In this document: one piece after another, positions 51,108 to 62,754 of the stretch | Position numbering within the stretch: position 1 is the first letter of the stretch | Layout of the letters: every line of letters begins with the position of its first letter | Source: Hexactinellida sp. DTS-2022 | Taxonomy: Eukaryota > Porifera > Hexactinellida | Length of the DNA stretch: 64,000 bases | Assembly: GCA_028753945.1 (NCBI GenBank) | Contig: JAPNXP010000012.1 | Location: 5,106,501 to 5,170,500, forward strand | Direction of reading: 5' to 3' | The notes under the pieces: model-generated | Databases searched by the model: none | Seen by the model: the letters and a program-made list of their open reading frames with translations, nothing else | Told to the model about the DNA's origin: nothing | Made by a program: the position numbers and the translations under genes

Positions 51108-52202
51108 ATGATTTCATACCATCGCATAGTAGACGGGATCCTTCCTCTTCTCATAATTCCCTACACGGTAGCGTCTCTAATCGTAATATCCTATTACACA
51201 TATCTGAAATATATGAACTGGAGAGATATACGAAATGTACCTGCTTATACTGGATATCTAGTGGATCTGGTTAAGGTTAAGAAGAATCTGCGGATTAAAT
51301 CAACAGTTTATAGCTTCATTCTATTTTTGTCAATTACAGAGTTAATAACTAACGCATCGATGCAAACCGCTCTAATTGCAGAATTCGACTTTGCACATAA
51401 AATTAGTTATGAAATTATTCTTTCAAATTCCTGCGATATCTTGGACCCTGACCTAACCAGCCTCGATAACAGGCACACTTTTCCCATATTCAGAGCATTA
51501 GCTATAGGGATAGTCATGATGACAATGTTTCCAATAATAATGTCTCTGTTTTATGTCATTCTAAGGCGCTTATTTATAAACTATCCTTATCATCAACACA
51601 TACGGAAATACATCGCATACATAGTGATTCAGTTTATCTTGAAGGTATCCTTAACGTGTTTCCTACGAACAAGGGACTTCGAACAGTTAATACTATTCCC
51701 TCTAAGTGTGATCGACGTTAGCATTTACATGTCTACATCTCACAAGTTCTACCTGTTGCTCAAAGGGAGGATGAATGAAGCGCGAATTCATTCAAATGAA
51801 ACAGATTATTTGATTAAAAAAAGCATTGTCAAGCAGTTTTTCATTGCCCAGGTTCTTACATTGTTTCTTTTCTCATTATTAGTAATTGGGTGCTGCCTCA
51901 CTGCCTTTTCTACGCCTTTCGTCATGTTGGGAAGTAACCCATGTTTCCTACCTTATATCTCTCTCGGTTACTTTCCTGTCATAACGGTCCCAGAAGAGAT
52001 TAATAACCTGATTCCCACAATAACTGGTATCTTTACTATCATAGAACTTACATTTGCATTTATTGTGGATGTGGTATTAATGTTCATAAATATAGCTTTG
52101 GGCATAGGAATAATAGTCATGCTCATTAAAAGACGCAGACGGTTTATTAATATTAATGATAAAATAAAGCCATTTATGGAGAGGTACAGAAGCAGGCTAT
52201 GA
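51108..52202 (+). CDS. Multi-pass receptor-like protein, tandem copy B
   Basis: 364 residues, same length as copy A and collinear without gaps. The reading frame is intact. Differences cluster in the presumed first external loop (copy A FTHKPMHGVVLSD, copy B FAHKISYEIILSN), around AFSTPFVMLGSNPCF, and in helix 5 (SLQTRYF versus FLRTRDF), whereas STSHKFYLLLKGRMNEARIH and both helix borders are unchanged. This suggests a functional paralogue with altered outer surface. The upstream frame seen in copy A starts here at a TTG, not ATG. Confidence 0.75.
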   Translation: MISYHRIVDGILPLLIIPYTVASLIVISYYTYLKYMNWRDIRNVPAYTGYLVDLVKVKKNLRIKSTVYSFILFLSITELITNASMQTALIAEFDFAHKISYEIILSNSCDILDPDLTSLDNRHTFPIFRALAIGIVMMTMFPIIMSLFYVILRRLFINYPYHQHIRKYIAYIVIQFILKVSLTCFLRTRDFEQLILFPLSVIDVSIYMSTSHKFYLLLKGRMNEARIHSNETDYLIKKSIVKQFFIAQVLTLFLFSLLVIGCCLTAFSTPFVMLGSNPCFLPYISLGYFPVITVPEEINNLIPTITGIFTIIELTFAFIVDVVLMFINIALGIGIIVMLIKRRRRFININDKIKPFMERYRSRL

Positions 52203-52317
52203 AGAGAGGAGAGGCAACAATTGCTCCAACAGCAGCACTATAATTATTGCTCGTGTAAAATCTTAATTATATTTTTGTAACATGCTATTCATTCTTGTTT
52301 GAGTCTACTAAATATGC

Positions 52318-52659
52318 TAGGGGTTTAAACTTTAAACGAATACATTCGAAAATTCGTTCAAAAGGATTAAACGATTGAACGAATATTCGCTTACTACCAT
52401 CAGTACTGTTGAACAACAACTTGATTTTTCTATACTTCGAGAGGTTGTAATTATAAATTCCTACCTGTTTGGTGTCTATTTTGTGTCTAATACACTTTGT
52501 AACTGTGATTACATTATAGTAACAATAACAAAAGACTATTTTCCAACTATAATTTGAGGCTAGAATTTGATTAATTGCTTAATTTCTTTTTTTGAAATTT
52601 AGAAGTTTTTTTAGAAATTTATGCTTTCAAGCACACTTTTAGTGGTTTCACTACGTTGA
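52318..52659 (-). repeat. Inverted repeat arm, right (partner 49244-49580)
   Basis: Reverse complement of 49244-49580. It begins TAGGGGTTTAAAC, a hAT-like terminus, directly after duplication copy B. Confidence 0.85.
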
Positions 52660-53000
52660 GTTAATCTTACAAACTATGCGTGACTTACGTAATTCAAGTA
52701 ACTATGTTATGACTTATGAGATATTTTACATAGATCTTTGCATAGATCTTGCATAGATCCTTTACATATACATAGATTATTTAATCTATCTACTGGAAAT
52801 GACCTATCTTACGTACCCACCAGTGCTCGACAAAATAAAATTTTGATGGTGGCTAATTAAGCCACCACCTCACTTTTTTTGGTGGCTAAAGAATAACAAC
52901 GGCCGGTCCGTGACAGCTCTACTAATTATTCATTCGGTAGTTTCAACAATAACAGTGACTATTGACAGTGCTGTTTTGTAGCCATTATCTGCCTAGTATA
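52660..53000. other. Intergenic, upstream of DCTN3
   Basis: AT-rich sequence with a short palindrome near 52851-52870 (GGTGGCTAATTAAGCCACC) and a second GGTGGCTAA; probably a small transposon relic. No gene is seen. Confidence 0.5.
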
Positions 53001-53546
53001 ATGTCGCTGGATTCGCATCAAGAGATGATCGAGAGTCTGTCCCACAGACTCAACAAGTTGCAGAGAACAACAACAGGTCCCTCCGACATCCGGCAGGTGC
53101 AGCACTACCCATTCTGCGCGCTAGATATGACGTCCCGCATCCAGAACCAGATCTCCATTTCCGAGTCTAAGCTGGATAACGTGAAGCTGCTGTCCGCCCG
53201 ACTGCCGGAGCTGGGCTCCCTTCTGGAGGCGGAGGAGGCGGCGCTGGGCGCGGAGGGGGCCCGGGAGGTGGTCCTCTCGCGGACAGCGGACATCCAGCAG
53301 CAGGCCGCTCTCCTGGAGCGGTTCGACGGTCTGAAGGAGTACGCGGCCTCTGTTCCTGTGGACATAGGGTCTCTGCAGCCGCGAATAAGACCCCTGATAG
53401 AGCTGAGTCTGCGGCAGAGCGAGGACACGCGAGAAGTGACGTCACGGGTACATGAGGTAGTGGCGAGATACAACACTGTCATATCTGCTATTTCCAACCA
53501 GTTCTTAGTGTGGGACGAGATACTCACCAAGCTAGAAACCAAATAG
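53001..53546 (+). CDS. DCTN3: Dynactin subunit 3 (p24/p22)
   Basis: 181 residues (human 186), one exon, all helical. The start MSLDSHQEMIESLSHRLNKL and the following HxxTSR-like segment, then RIRPLIELSLRQSEDT and the C-terminal VVARYNTVISAISNQFLVWDEIL match dynactin p24, which builds the shoulder complex that links dynactin to dynein. The open frame extends upstream, but the first ATG with the family's N-terminus is at 53001. DDB1 starts 99 bp downstream. Confidence 0.87.
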   Translation: MSLDSHQEMIESLSHRLNKLQRTTTGPSDIRQVQHYPFCALDMTSRIQNQISISESKLDNVKLLSARLPELGSLLEAEEAALGAEGAREVVLSRTADIQQQAALLERFDGLKEYAASVPVDIGSLQPRIRPLIELSLRQSEDTREVTSRVHEVVARYNTVISAISNQFLVWDEILTKLETK

Positions 53547-53645
53547 TCAATTGGAATGTGTACACATGTTAACTTATTAATTAAATCTCTAATCCTTATG
53601 TATGCTCTATTCCCATATGACATATGCTTGTGTAACACTAGCGCT

Positions 53646-56600
53646 ATGGCCTGGAACTACGTCGTGACAGCGCACAAGTCTACAGCGGTTAGTCTCGGTC
53701 TGACGGGCTACTTCACACACAGCAAGGCGGACGCAGAGCTGCCACTGCCTGACCTGCTCGTGGTGAGGGGCAGGAACCTGTGCTTCTTCCAGCTGATCAA
53801 CTTAGGACTCAAGCTGTACGCGGAAATTCCTGTTTTCGCGAAATTCCTCTGTCTGGAGGTGACTAGATAACTATAGAATCTCGTTAGTACGAACCGGTTA
53901 ATACGTACACTATATCAGTCCCATTCAAAGCCTTTGTAATACAAATGACACCGGTTTATACAAATTCCGGATGAGTACACATTATTACGGTCCCCTGGTG
54001 CCGTATTAACGAGGTTCTACAGTATACGAGTGCTAACTATATTCCTAATTTGCTGCTTACAACAGTCCTACCACCTGTCGGACTGCGGGCGAGACGTGCT
54101 CTGCTTCATGACGTCATGGAACCTGCTACGCATCGTGGAGCTCTGCGGCGACAAGCTGACCACCTGGGCTGAGGGCTCTATCGACGTGCTGGGGGGACAG
54201 CCGACCTCCCACGCAGCGATAATGCGAGTGGACCAGGAACACGGGATAATCGGTATAATGGCATTCACCGGGTATCTGCACACCATATCCCTCTCAGCCC
54301 CTCTCGCCTCTCGTGGGAACGAGACTGCTAAGTTAGTTATATTCGTATTGCTACGCCTCTATAGTATAACTCTATTGATATACATGTGTATAGTGCCGTG
54401 TTTTCTAGCCTGGATAATAACTACATGAAGATAGCCGAGTTGGTTGTTGTGGATTTCGTATTTCTGAAGGGCTGCTCCTCTCCCACGATCGCTATTCTGA
54501 CACAGGCGCTGGAGGGCCGACAGATACGGACCTACGAGGTCGGCGAGTCCCTCTCCCAGGGGCCCATCCCCCCCGCCCTCACGCCCGACTCAGAGGCACA
54601 CATGCTCATACCACTCGACGCCAGCATACGTACGTGCTGTTATCACTGTTGTTAATACAGTCTCGCTATGACGATGTGCTTGGGACCTGTAAACTCCCTA
54701 GTTATATCCGGATATTCGTTATAAGCGGATAATAATTACAGTAGATATCGGATATAAGAACACCGGTTTTAAGAACATCCTGGATATAAGAACATTGTAC
54801 TGGAAAAACGGTTGCCAGATAGCCTGTATAATTTATGCCAGTTATAAGAACATTATAAGCAGTTCCCGACGATGTTCTTATAACCGGCATCCATTGTAAT
54901 GCATTTAGTGCTCTGGGGGAAATCTCCATTTCGTTATAAGCGGGAGTTCAGTGTAGTATTTATATTTTCTCTTAGAGGGTGTGCTGGTGGTGGGGCGCTC
55001 CTTCGTGAGCTACCACAACGCGACCTGTGAGCCGGTCAAGAGTCTGATCCCTAAGCAGCGAGAGGCGTTCTCCTGCTACGCGGAGCTGGACATCTGTCGC
55101 ATGGCGCTGGGGGACGACAGGGGACAGCTGTACATTCTGCTGCTCACATACGACGGCGAGCAGAGAAAGGTTATGGAGATACGGACCGAGTGCTGCGGAC
55201 TGACCTGTATACCCTCCTTCCTGGGGTCCCTGAAAGAGGCCTTGTACATCGGATCTAAGGTATGAGTGTGTGTATTATATCATATTCAATGCTTGCCTTT
55301 AAGAGCTCTCTGGATTATGAATAGCTACATTAATTTTCATTATTTAAAACTGGCATTTATTTCAATTTTCATTGCTTGTATTCTCCAATATACCCGTCAG
55401 CTTCTGGTTGAATCTGCACATTCCTATCGCTTTGTATTGAAGCCCTTAGTACAAATGGGTACAAATGGGTTCTGAATGCATACTGTCATGATATAGGGTA
55501 CGCATAATATATGGGAAATATAGCTACTGTTATCGTCCGTGAAAGTAGGTGAGAAGTGAGTCATATCAGCTAACCTTTGCCCTGATTTCTTATAGCCTCT
55601 GACTATGTTTATACTAATTGCCTGAACAAATATTTCTGGTTAAGGCTTCATTCTATTATTTTGTATGAGGTACTAATCAATACGAATACATATTTAATTA
55701 ACTAGACGGAGTTGTATTTAGCTAAACAATTTCTTATATTAAATTATAATATTATTATTTGGTAACTCTACAGTTGGGAGATCCTCAGCTGATAAAGTTC
55801 ACAAATTTAAACTCAAACTCATCCATGGTTGCTTCGATGGAAACAGATGTGACTGAGAAGGCAGATCCACAGAAAGAGCGGTGTTTCGAGGTGCTTGAGT
55901 CGATACCGAATATCGGTCCGATTGTGGACATGCAGGTTGTAGACTTAGAGAAGCATGGACAGGGACAGCTGGTAACTTGCTCTGGCTACAGGTTAGTGCA
56001 TTAGCCATTATATATCCCAAATGGCATTGCAGTTATGTTATAACTCATAACACCCCCACGCCTGTAGGACAGACGGGTCCCTGCGTATAGTGCGCAATGG
56101 GATCGGGATAGAGAGCAAAGCCACGATCGAGTGGCCCGGCATTGTGAGTGTGTGGACGCTCTCTCTGCACAAGTCTCTGATGGACGGGGCCTGCGGACAG
56201 CTGGAGCACGACACCATCGTGTACACCTCCGTCTACAACACCTGCTTCATACGGCTGCTCGGCCTCGAGATGGAGGAGTTCGAGGTCGCGGAGATGGGGG
56301 ACCTGGAGAGCAACGCGCAGTCCCTCCTCGTCAGTAATGCCATCCATGGTCAGGTGAGACTCTCGTCATAGGCTTTTGTATGTGCACCTATTTAGTTTGA
56401 GTTCGCTCATACGCGCCTAATTACAAGTTTGTATTAAGACTATGGAAATATCTCTCGATTTTCGCGCGCTTCGAAAAGTTTATTTTAAATTTACGCTCCT
56501 GGATGATACCTTGATTATACATAGCGATATGTGTGTGTTATTGCCCCTGCTTGCTAGATCGTACAAGTGACATCTGCCTCAGTGCGTTTGCTTAAGTCGC

Positions 56601-58973
56601 CTGGCTTGTCTCTGCTCTCCCAGTGGCGGCCCCCCTCGGGTCTGCAGATCGACAAGGTAGCCGGGAACACTCGCCAGCTGCTGGTCTCCGTGAAGACGAG
56701 TCTCATCTACATCGTTATAGCGGAGGGACAGCTGCAGCTCGCCTCGGAGCGGGAGCTGCATCACGAGATATCCTGTCTGGACATATCCCCCATGCAGCCC
56801 TTTGGGGAGGCAAACGTGTGCGCTATCTGTCTCTGGCCAATCGCTACTATCAACGTAATATCCCTCCCCAACCTCTCGGACATCTCCGCTACTCCGATCA
56901 GCAAGCACAAGAACCCCGGCTCCATTCAGCTCTGCTGGGACATGGAGGGGGTGCAGTACCTGCTATGCACCATGGATAACGACGGGTCGCTTCTCTATTT
57001 CCAGGTGAAATATAATCCATAGAAATTCCAACATATAATGTCCACGTGCAAGTTGTGAATAACCTGTAACAGCTTGCAAATGACAAAACAATCGAGATAA
57101 ATGTCAAACTAGACAAATGTCTGGAATTCTGAAATAGATAAACTGGCTATTAACGTGTTTAACTCTGTAGATCGACCCGTCGTGTGGCGCACTGTTTAAC
57201 GAGAAGAACATCATCCTCGGTAAGGACCCAGTCCGTCTCATCCAGTTCTTCTCCCACGGCAAAAGCAACATATTCGCCTGTTCGGATAAGCCTACTATTA
57301 TCTACTCTAACAATAGAAAGCTGACCTTCTCAGATGTAGACCAGCCTAAGGTTATTTGTATGGCATCTCTCAACAATGAGTTCTACCCAGAACACCTAAT
57401 ACTTGTCCACTACAATCAACTGGAGATCGGCAAGATCGATAAAATCCAGAAGCTGCACATTCGGCAGATTCCCCTGGAGGAGACCCCCTTCCGGATCGCT
57501 CACCAGGAGCACACCAAGACGCTGGGCGTGCTCTCCTGTCGCTACGGGATATACGACTCAGAGACTAACACCATATCGGACTCGGGCCGCAGCGCCAGCC
57601 TGAGGGCGCCCAGCAGACACAAGCTCTCCCCCGAAGAGAGGGCCTCCGTTAAGTCCATCACCGCTATGTTGGAGGACCAGGAGGAGGTCGAGATACACTC
57701 GCTGCTCATCCTGGACCAGCAGAACTTCGACGTAAGTCCATTCTTATGAGAATAATATTCCTACTATAATATACAGTGGTACCTGTATTGTACGGTATTC
57801 GTCACGACTCACAAGCGAACACTTTTCTAGCACAGATGTATAATTATTTTTGAACTGCGATGAATGACCATACGCCGCGTGCCATAATGACAGGTTTACT
57901 GTACTACTTTAATCTACGTATTTATACTTGTTCTTGCTTCCCAGGTACTCATCTCCTACGAGTTGAAGCAGCAGGAGTCTGCCGTAAGTATCATTTCGTA
58001 TGTTGTCAAAAACGTAGCTTATTACATTGTCGGGACTGCAGTGGTGCTACCGTTCCAAGAGGAGCCGATGGACGGACGTCTCCTGGCCTTCCAATTGAAC
58101 AACGGCCGTCTGGAGTTGGTGCATGCGGTCCAAGTCCCGGGAGCTGTCTACTCACTGAAATCTTTCAATGAACTGATTCTCTGTTCCATTAACGCGACCA
58201 TAGCTCTCTACGCCATTGACTTAGACAACGGCTTTAAGGAGGTCGGCTCATACAGTGGGTCTGTACTGTCGCTTATGCTTAAGACCAAAGGAGACTTCGT
58301 GATCGTAGGCGACCTGATGAAGTCGGTTACTCTGCTTAACTATCAGAAAGACAAAGCCGAGAAGTTCGTAGAGATTGCACAGGATTTCGACTGCAAGTGG
58401 ATGCTAGCGCTAGAGTTCATAGACGACGATAGTTTCCTTGGATGCGAGAATTTCTGCAATCTTTTCACTTTAATTAAGAATCCCGACGTTAGCTCCGAGG
58501 CGGAGCAGAGCAGACTGGTTCAGTTCGGTCAGTTCTTCCTCGGCGAGTCTGTGAATGTGTTCACTCACGGCTCACTCGTGATGGACACCGCTGAGAACCG
58601 ACCCGACTTCATTCAGGGAAAGTCTATAATATTCGGGGGCGTGAGTGGTAGTGTGGGACTTGTCATTCCGATCTCCGAGGATGCGTACAATATCCTGATG
58701 ACTGCCCAGACCAGATTCCTAGCCTCCGACTGCATGCCATCGGTAGGGAACATAGATCATTCCGACTGGCGAACTTACAGGAGCCAAATCGTCAAGAAAG
58801 CGCCACAGAACTTCATAGACGGAGATATCGTGGAGATTCTGTTGGAATTGCCGCGTGTAGATATGATCAACCTAATCTCTGAAATGGAAATAAAAGACCA
58901 TAAGGGCAGCGTGAGGGCTGTAAGTCCGGAGGAAGTATTTAGGATTATTGAAGAACTAGCTAGGCTGCATTAA
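53646..58973 (+). CDS. DDB1: DNA damage-binding protein 1, CUL4 adaptor
   Basis: Nine exons: 53646-53858, 54066-54331, 54394-54629, 54976-55259, 55774-55991, 56068-56353, 56558-57004, 57171-57731, 57945-58973; all GT-AG and in frame, 1179 residues (human 1140). It begins [18 protein letters not shown] and keeps the family landmarks [103 protein letters not shown] and GFIDGD-like [13 protein letters not shown]1 has three seven-bladed propellers and connects CUL4 to substrate receptors. Divergence from vertebrate sequences is unusually high, mostly in BPA and loops. Introns 1, 3 and 6 contain MITEs. Confidence 0.95.
53869..54024. mobile_element. pogo/Tigger-like MITE in DDB1 intron 1
   Basis: Degenerate left end TATAGAATCTCGTTAGTACG and right end TTAACGAGGTTCTACAGTA. 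Related to 61718-61890. It fills most of the 207-bp intron. Confidence 0.75.
54690..54957. mobile_element. Nested MITEs in DDB1 intron 3
   Basis: The outer arms TTATATCCGG...TCGTTATAAGCGG (54692-54730) and TTCGTTATAAGCGGG...CAGTGTA (54932-54957) enclose a GGTTATAAG-family MITE at 54737-54897 (TACAGTAGATATCGG ... CCATTGTA). One MITE has inserted into another. Confidence 0.7.
56385..56516 (-). mobile_element. Diverged GC-rich MITE copy in DDB1 intron 6
   Basis: On the minus strand it resembles 41684-41862: TCATCCAGG end, TCGAGAGATATTTCC and TGAGCGAACTC blocks. The far end is degenerate. Confidence 0.65.
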
Positions 58974-59251
58974 TGTGTGTTACAGTTATAGTTATATGAT
59001 ATTTCTGCCTAGAAATAGAGAGTGAAGCGAAGTTTATAATTTATTGAAAACAAAACACAATATTTGTATTATTTAAATATTAACACAGAGGTAGTACAGC
59101 GTATAAAACAATTGAGTTAGAAATGCGATCTGTACTGGTGCTTAAACTTGCCTTTTTTAAACTTTGCACTGAACTATGTTGGTTACACATCCATAGATTT
59201 GCCCTAGAAGAATAAGTGTTAATTTACACTGTAGTATTTGAGAATATATTG
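58974..59251. other. 3' region between convergent genes
   Basis: 278 bp of AT-rich sequence between the stops of DDB1 (plus) and the unknown membrane protein (minus). No further gene is seen. Confidence 0.5.
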
Positions 59252-61105
59252 TTATTTACCTGTTGGTTCATCAAGCCTGCATCCACATTCATAAGCATCA
59301 GGGTCTGACAGTTGATTTGGGAAGAAAATAACGTATGTGGACATTTTCGATAGAATCTGTAAAGACGCACCTGCATCGTCTAGAACGCCTTCGCACCACA
59401 CGCCTGTAACTCGATACCCCTACACACACTACTGTATAACAGCACTTGTCGTATATATTATGTTAACTCACTTCTTTTACTTGTAACAGTTCATGGTTTC
59501 CATTCGGTACACAAACACTCCCTATGTTAGCCCTGCAGCTTCTCCTGCTGTGGATACACGGACCTATGCTACTGTTCCCGGTCTCTATCAGTGAGCTGTT
59601 GAGGCCTTGGATTTGTAAGTTTAACTGGACTCTCGCATCCTATATCAAATTCAATTGTTAACATAGTAATTATAAATATGCTATATAAATGTTGCATGTT
59701 GCTCACAAACCTCCACTGAAACCACTCTCGCCCCCAGCGTTGCTTTTGTACTTGTTAGCTGTTCACTTAGACTTGTAATCTGCAGATGTTATAAGGAATC
59801 AGATATGCAATTATTGCACTGATTACATACATTAAAGTCATTCATTTATTAGCATTATTTGCTGATTATCCATTTGCATCATTCGAACCAAATTTGATTT
59901 TAATTCCAGAAATTAGCTTTTTTCGAGTCATTGAATTTGAGAACTTTCACTAATTGGTCTGACATTTTATTTGAACTTGAATTCGTGCGTAATTCTTGGG
60001 CCCAGTACTGAGATAACTCGAGACTTTCTAGGTTAATTAGCGCTTAGCTTACCTGTGTCCTTAATCCTGATATGGTGCTGGTGAGATTCGTAATCTGATT
60101 TTCTATCTCCATTAAATCAACCTAGTAATTGTACAAAGTACAGTAAAACAGATACATATGTTTTTGATCTGACACAATTGTTGTTCAAATTGAGATATAG
60201 TTACCGTTGGTTGTGTGGTTGTAGTGGGTGGTGTTCCTAAAAAAGAATTTCATCAATGAATATCAACCAAGAATTTCGATCTTTATCTTACCATCTAGTT
60301 TCTTTACTTCCAGCAGAGCGATTACAGCTACGGCACCTGCTCCGAGGATTAAAACAATCAAGAATAGTTGGAATAAAATGAAGAGCCATTTTGTTGCGTA
60401 GTGCTTGTTTTTTTTCGTAACAGTTATATGCCTCACTATTGTATCATCCTCATCGATCTTCATGTTCTTGACGTCTGTCATCAAAGGCTTTGAAGGCGGA
60501 AAGCTGATCACGCTGGATTGTGCTGTGTCCTGTTGCGCTTTCTTCTCCAGAGTCTCGTAGTGCTTCTCTTCTAGGAACGTACTGAAGGTCTGCTGTCCCC
60601 GCTTCTCTAATGGGTCCCGGATGAACACTTGTTTCGGACTGTTCGTGAACGGACTGAATGCATTCCCCATGCTCAATGTTGTGATGATGTTCCTGTCCAT
60701 GGGGGAGAAGTTCCTCGGAGGAGGCTGCGGAGGATGGTCGATTCCGTCTCGGCTCAGAGACTTCGGCAAGGTGCTGGACCGATTTATTTCAGGCTCGTCT
60801 CCAGGAAGGTAGTGGTACTGCTTCTCAACTGATATCTGTTCTCTCGGATGGATGGCTGATAAGTCCATGCTTTTGCTGGGAGATAACGGGGCCTGAGTGA
60901 TATTCCCGTGATTAATGGATTGTGTCTGTGATAACTGTCGCTGCTTGAATAAGGGCTGCAATTGAATGTTAAGTGGCTTTTGTTCAGGTGGAGCGTAAAA
61001 GTCAGATGGGTCCATTGCTTGTTGATCTATTTCTGAGTTCGAATGTTGAAGTAGGGATCTTCTGTCCAGGGATTGCTTTGAATTTAGATTACCAATGTTA
61101 TCCAT
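59252..61105 (-). CDS. Unrecognised type II membrane protein with coiled coil and Cys-rich C-terminus
   Basis: Six exons on the minus strand: 61105-60292, 60236-60205, 60121-60053, 59779-59711, 59639-59472, 59419-59252, all GT-AG with matching phases, 439 residues. Residues 1-239 are a cytoplasmic, polar region with Ser/Pro-rich stretches and an SH3-ligand-like HPPQPPPR near 124. A single membrane helix at 240-265 is followed by a Thr-rich linker (TPPTTTTQPT), short heptad-like helices each on its own 69-base exon (IENQITNLTSTISGLRTQ, ITSLSEQLTSTKATLGARV) and a C-terminal domain of about 110 residues with seven Cys (IGPCIHSRRSCRANIGSVC, GVWCEGV, YECGCRLDEP). No known family is recognised. The layout is that of a trimeric type II ligand, collagen-like or scavenger-type receptor, which is inference. 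Confidence 0.72.
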
Positions 61106-62427
61106 ATATTTACTAATTCGACATATAAGTATTATTTATACCCAGCCTATTATAGCCACATTTGAGCTATCCTATTACATTCTGGTATCAACATGGTATG
61201 AACACCGTTGATACTCAATGGAATGTGAATTCTCACAGCGTGATATTTATATGAGTGGAGTCCTATTTTCTTGCTGTTAAATTCCACAGTGTACACAACG
61301 AATTGTCTATCTTGCAAATTATAAATGATACGAAAATGCGATTTATACTTGATTAATTATTGAGTTATTTGAATTAAGAACTTCTAATAAATAATTATTA
61401 AACACGCCTCTTCAGGTAAATCACTGTTCCCTGGGCTCTATTCTATTTTGCTGGGATTAACAGATCATAATTATAATATGTCTAGACTGTTATACGGGGA
61501 CACATAAAACCACGTTTTCAATGTTCAGATTAATTATTAAGTTACAGACATGCTGTAGTGATACGATTATGTCTGTCTTAGATAAACCACAGATAGTTAT
61601 AGCATAGTATCTATCCACTAAGGTATAGATGCTATGGTTATAGTAATGAGAAGGTAGATTACTATAATCGTATCCATAATGTAGTTGTTTTCCGAGTTCC
61701 TATGTCACTAACTGATATACAGTAGAACCTCGTTAATACGAATTTCCGGATAAGACGAACAAACAGTTCTACAAACTCAGGTCCCTACAATGGCTATTCA
61801 ATGGGTATTACTCCGGTTAATACGAACCCCGGATAAAGCGAACACATTTTTACCGTCCGTTGGTGTTCGTCTTAACGAGGTTCTACTGTATATTTTCTGT
61901 ACAATTCTCCACTATTCGCAACGTGCTAAGAATATATCAGTTATTTGAACTTCTGAGTAACTTGATGATATAATTGTGTTTATCAAGTTCCGTCTCAAGA
62001 TTATAAATTGATTGAGTAGCCATATAAATCTACTTATACTCTCTTTATGTGCCATTGCATAATCCAGCTCTACAGTTAATGAACTGACTGCATTAGTGTC
62101 ATATTACCAGCTGATGTATTAGGTATCATACGTACGATCAATCAACTATCTGAGAATCCTAACTACTCCAATAACAAGTCTTGTGACTTCAATTTATTCT
62201 TCCGAATTCTGGCAATTATATTATAGTTTACCAAATACAATAATACTATAGTTATTATACGAAGGTCCCATTTGATAATGGCTGTGTATAGATTCAATAA
62301 CTAATTACGTATATTAGAATCTAGCACCAAATTCTAGTTTATTTGAGTTCGATTAAAGTATTATCTTTGAATTATCCTTTCACTAAATTAGTAATACTCT
62401 CTCTGCGTTGGAGTTAGCTATAGCGAG
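61106..62427. other. Intergenic region with one MITE
   Basis: AT-rich sequence between the 5' ends of the unknown membrane protein (minus) and ARL8 (plus). Apart from the MITE at 61718-61890 no gene or repeat was recognised. The palindrome-like ATAGCATAGTATCTATCC...GATGCTATGGTTATAGT around 61598-61645 is a loose inverted repeat. Confidence 0.5.
61718..61890. mobile_element. pogo/Tigger-like MITE with intact ends
   Basis: TA at both borders. Near-perfect inverted ends CAGTAGAACCTCGTTAA and TTAACGAGGTTCTACTG, the classic terminus of pogo-type elements; internal GTTAATACGAA and CGGATAA blocks are repeated as inverted pairs. 169 bp without the duplication. Confidence 0.92.
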
Positions 62428-62550
62428 ATGTTCTCCTTCGTTAACAGAATCCTAGAGTGGTTCAAGAGTCTGTTCTGGAAGGAAGAAATGGAGCTGACTC
62501 TGGTCGGACTGCAAAACTCAGGGAAAACTTCTTTTGTCAACGTTATTGCG
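62428..62550 (+). CDS. ARL8: ARL8 small GTPase, first exon only
   Basis: 41 codons beginning at ATG 62428 and ending at a GTAAGT donor. [20 protein letters not shown] and [16 protein letters not shown] match the N-terminal helix and P-loop (GLQNSGKTS) of ARL8, the lysosome-positioning Arf-like GTPase, very closely. The next expected exon (switch I, GQFSEDMIPTVGFN-like) is not found between 62551 and 64000. Either the intron extends past the window and contains the ABHD11 gene, or this is an isolated exon copy. Intact frame and donor favour a real gene. Confidence 0.8.
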
Positions 62551-62754
62551 GTAAGTGTATATCGAATATGTATATGTGTTTAGCATATTATCAGATTATT
62601 TATTTATAATTACCTGACTCAATAATATTATGAAATTCCCCAATCACTGCTAGTCGCTCCATAGATATTAGTTTTTCGCATTAATATTTTCCCAAAACTT
62701 TAACATTTCATTTATTCCCTACTACTGCAACAACCATTATACTCTATTCATACT

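Larger units (their letters stand above)
49730..52302 (+). repeat. Segmental duplication, copy B (partner 46294-48499)
   Basis: Same order as copy A: OSTF1 tail, intergenic DNA, receptor-like gene, ATGCTATTCATTCTTG block. It has extra MITE sequence at 50295-50703. Coding and flanking DNA are both highly similar to A, so the duplication is fairly recent. Confidence 0.92.
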
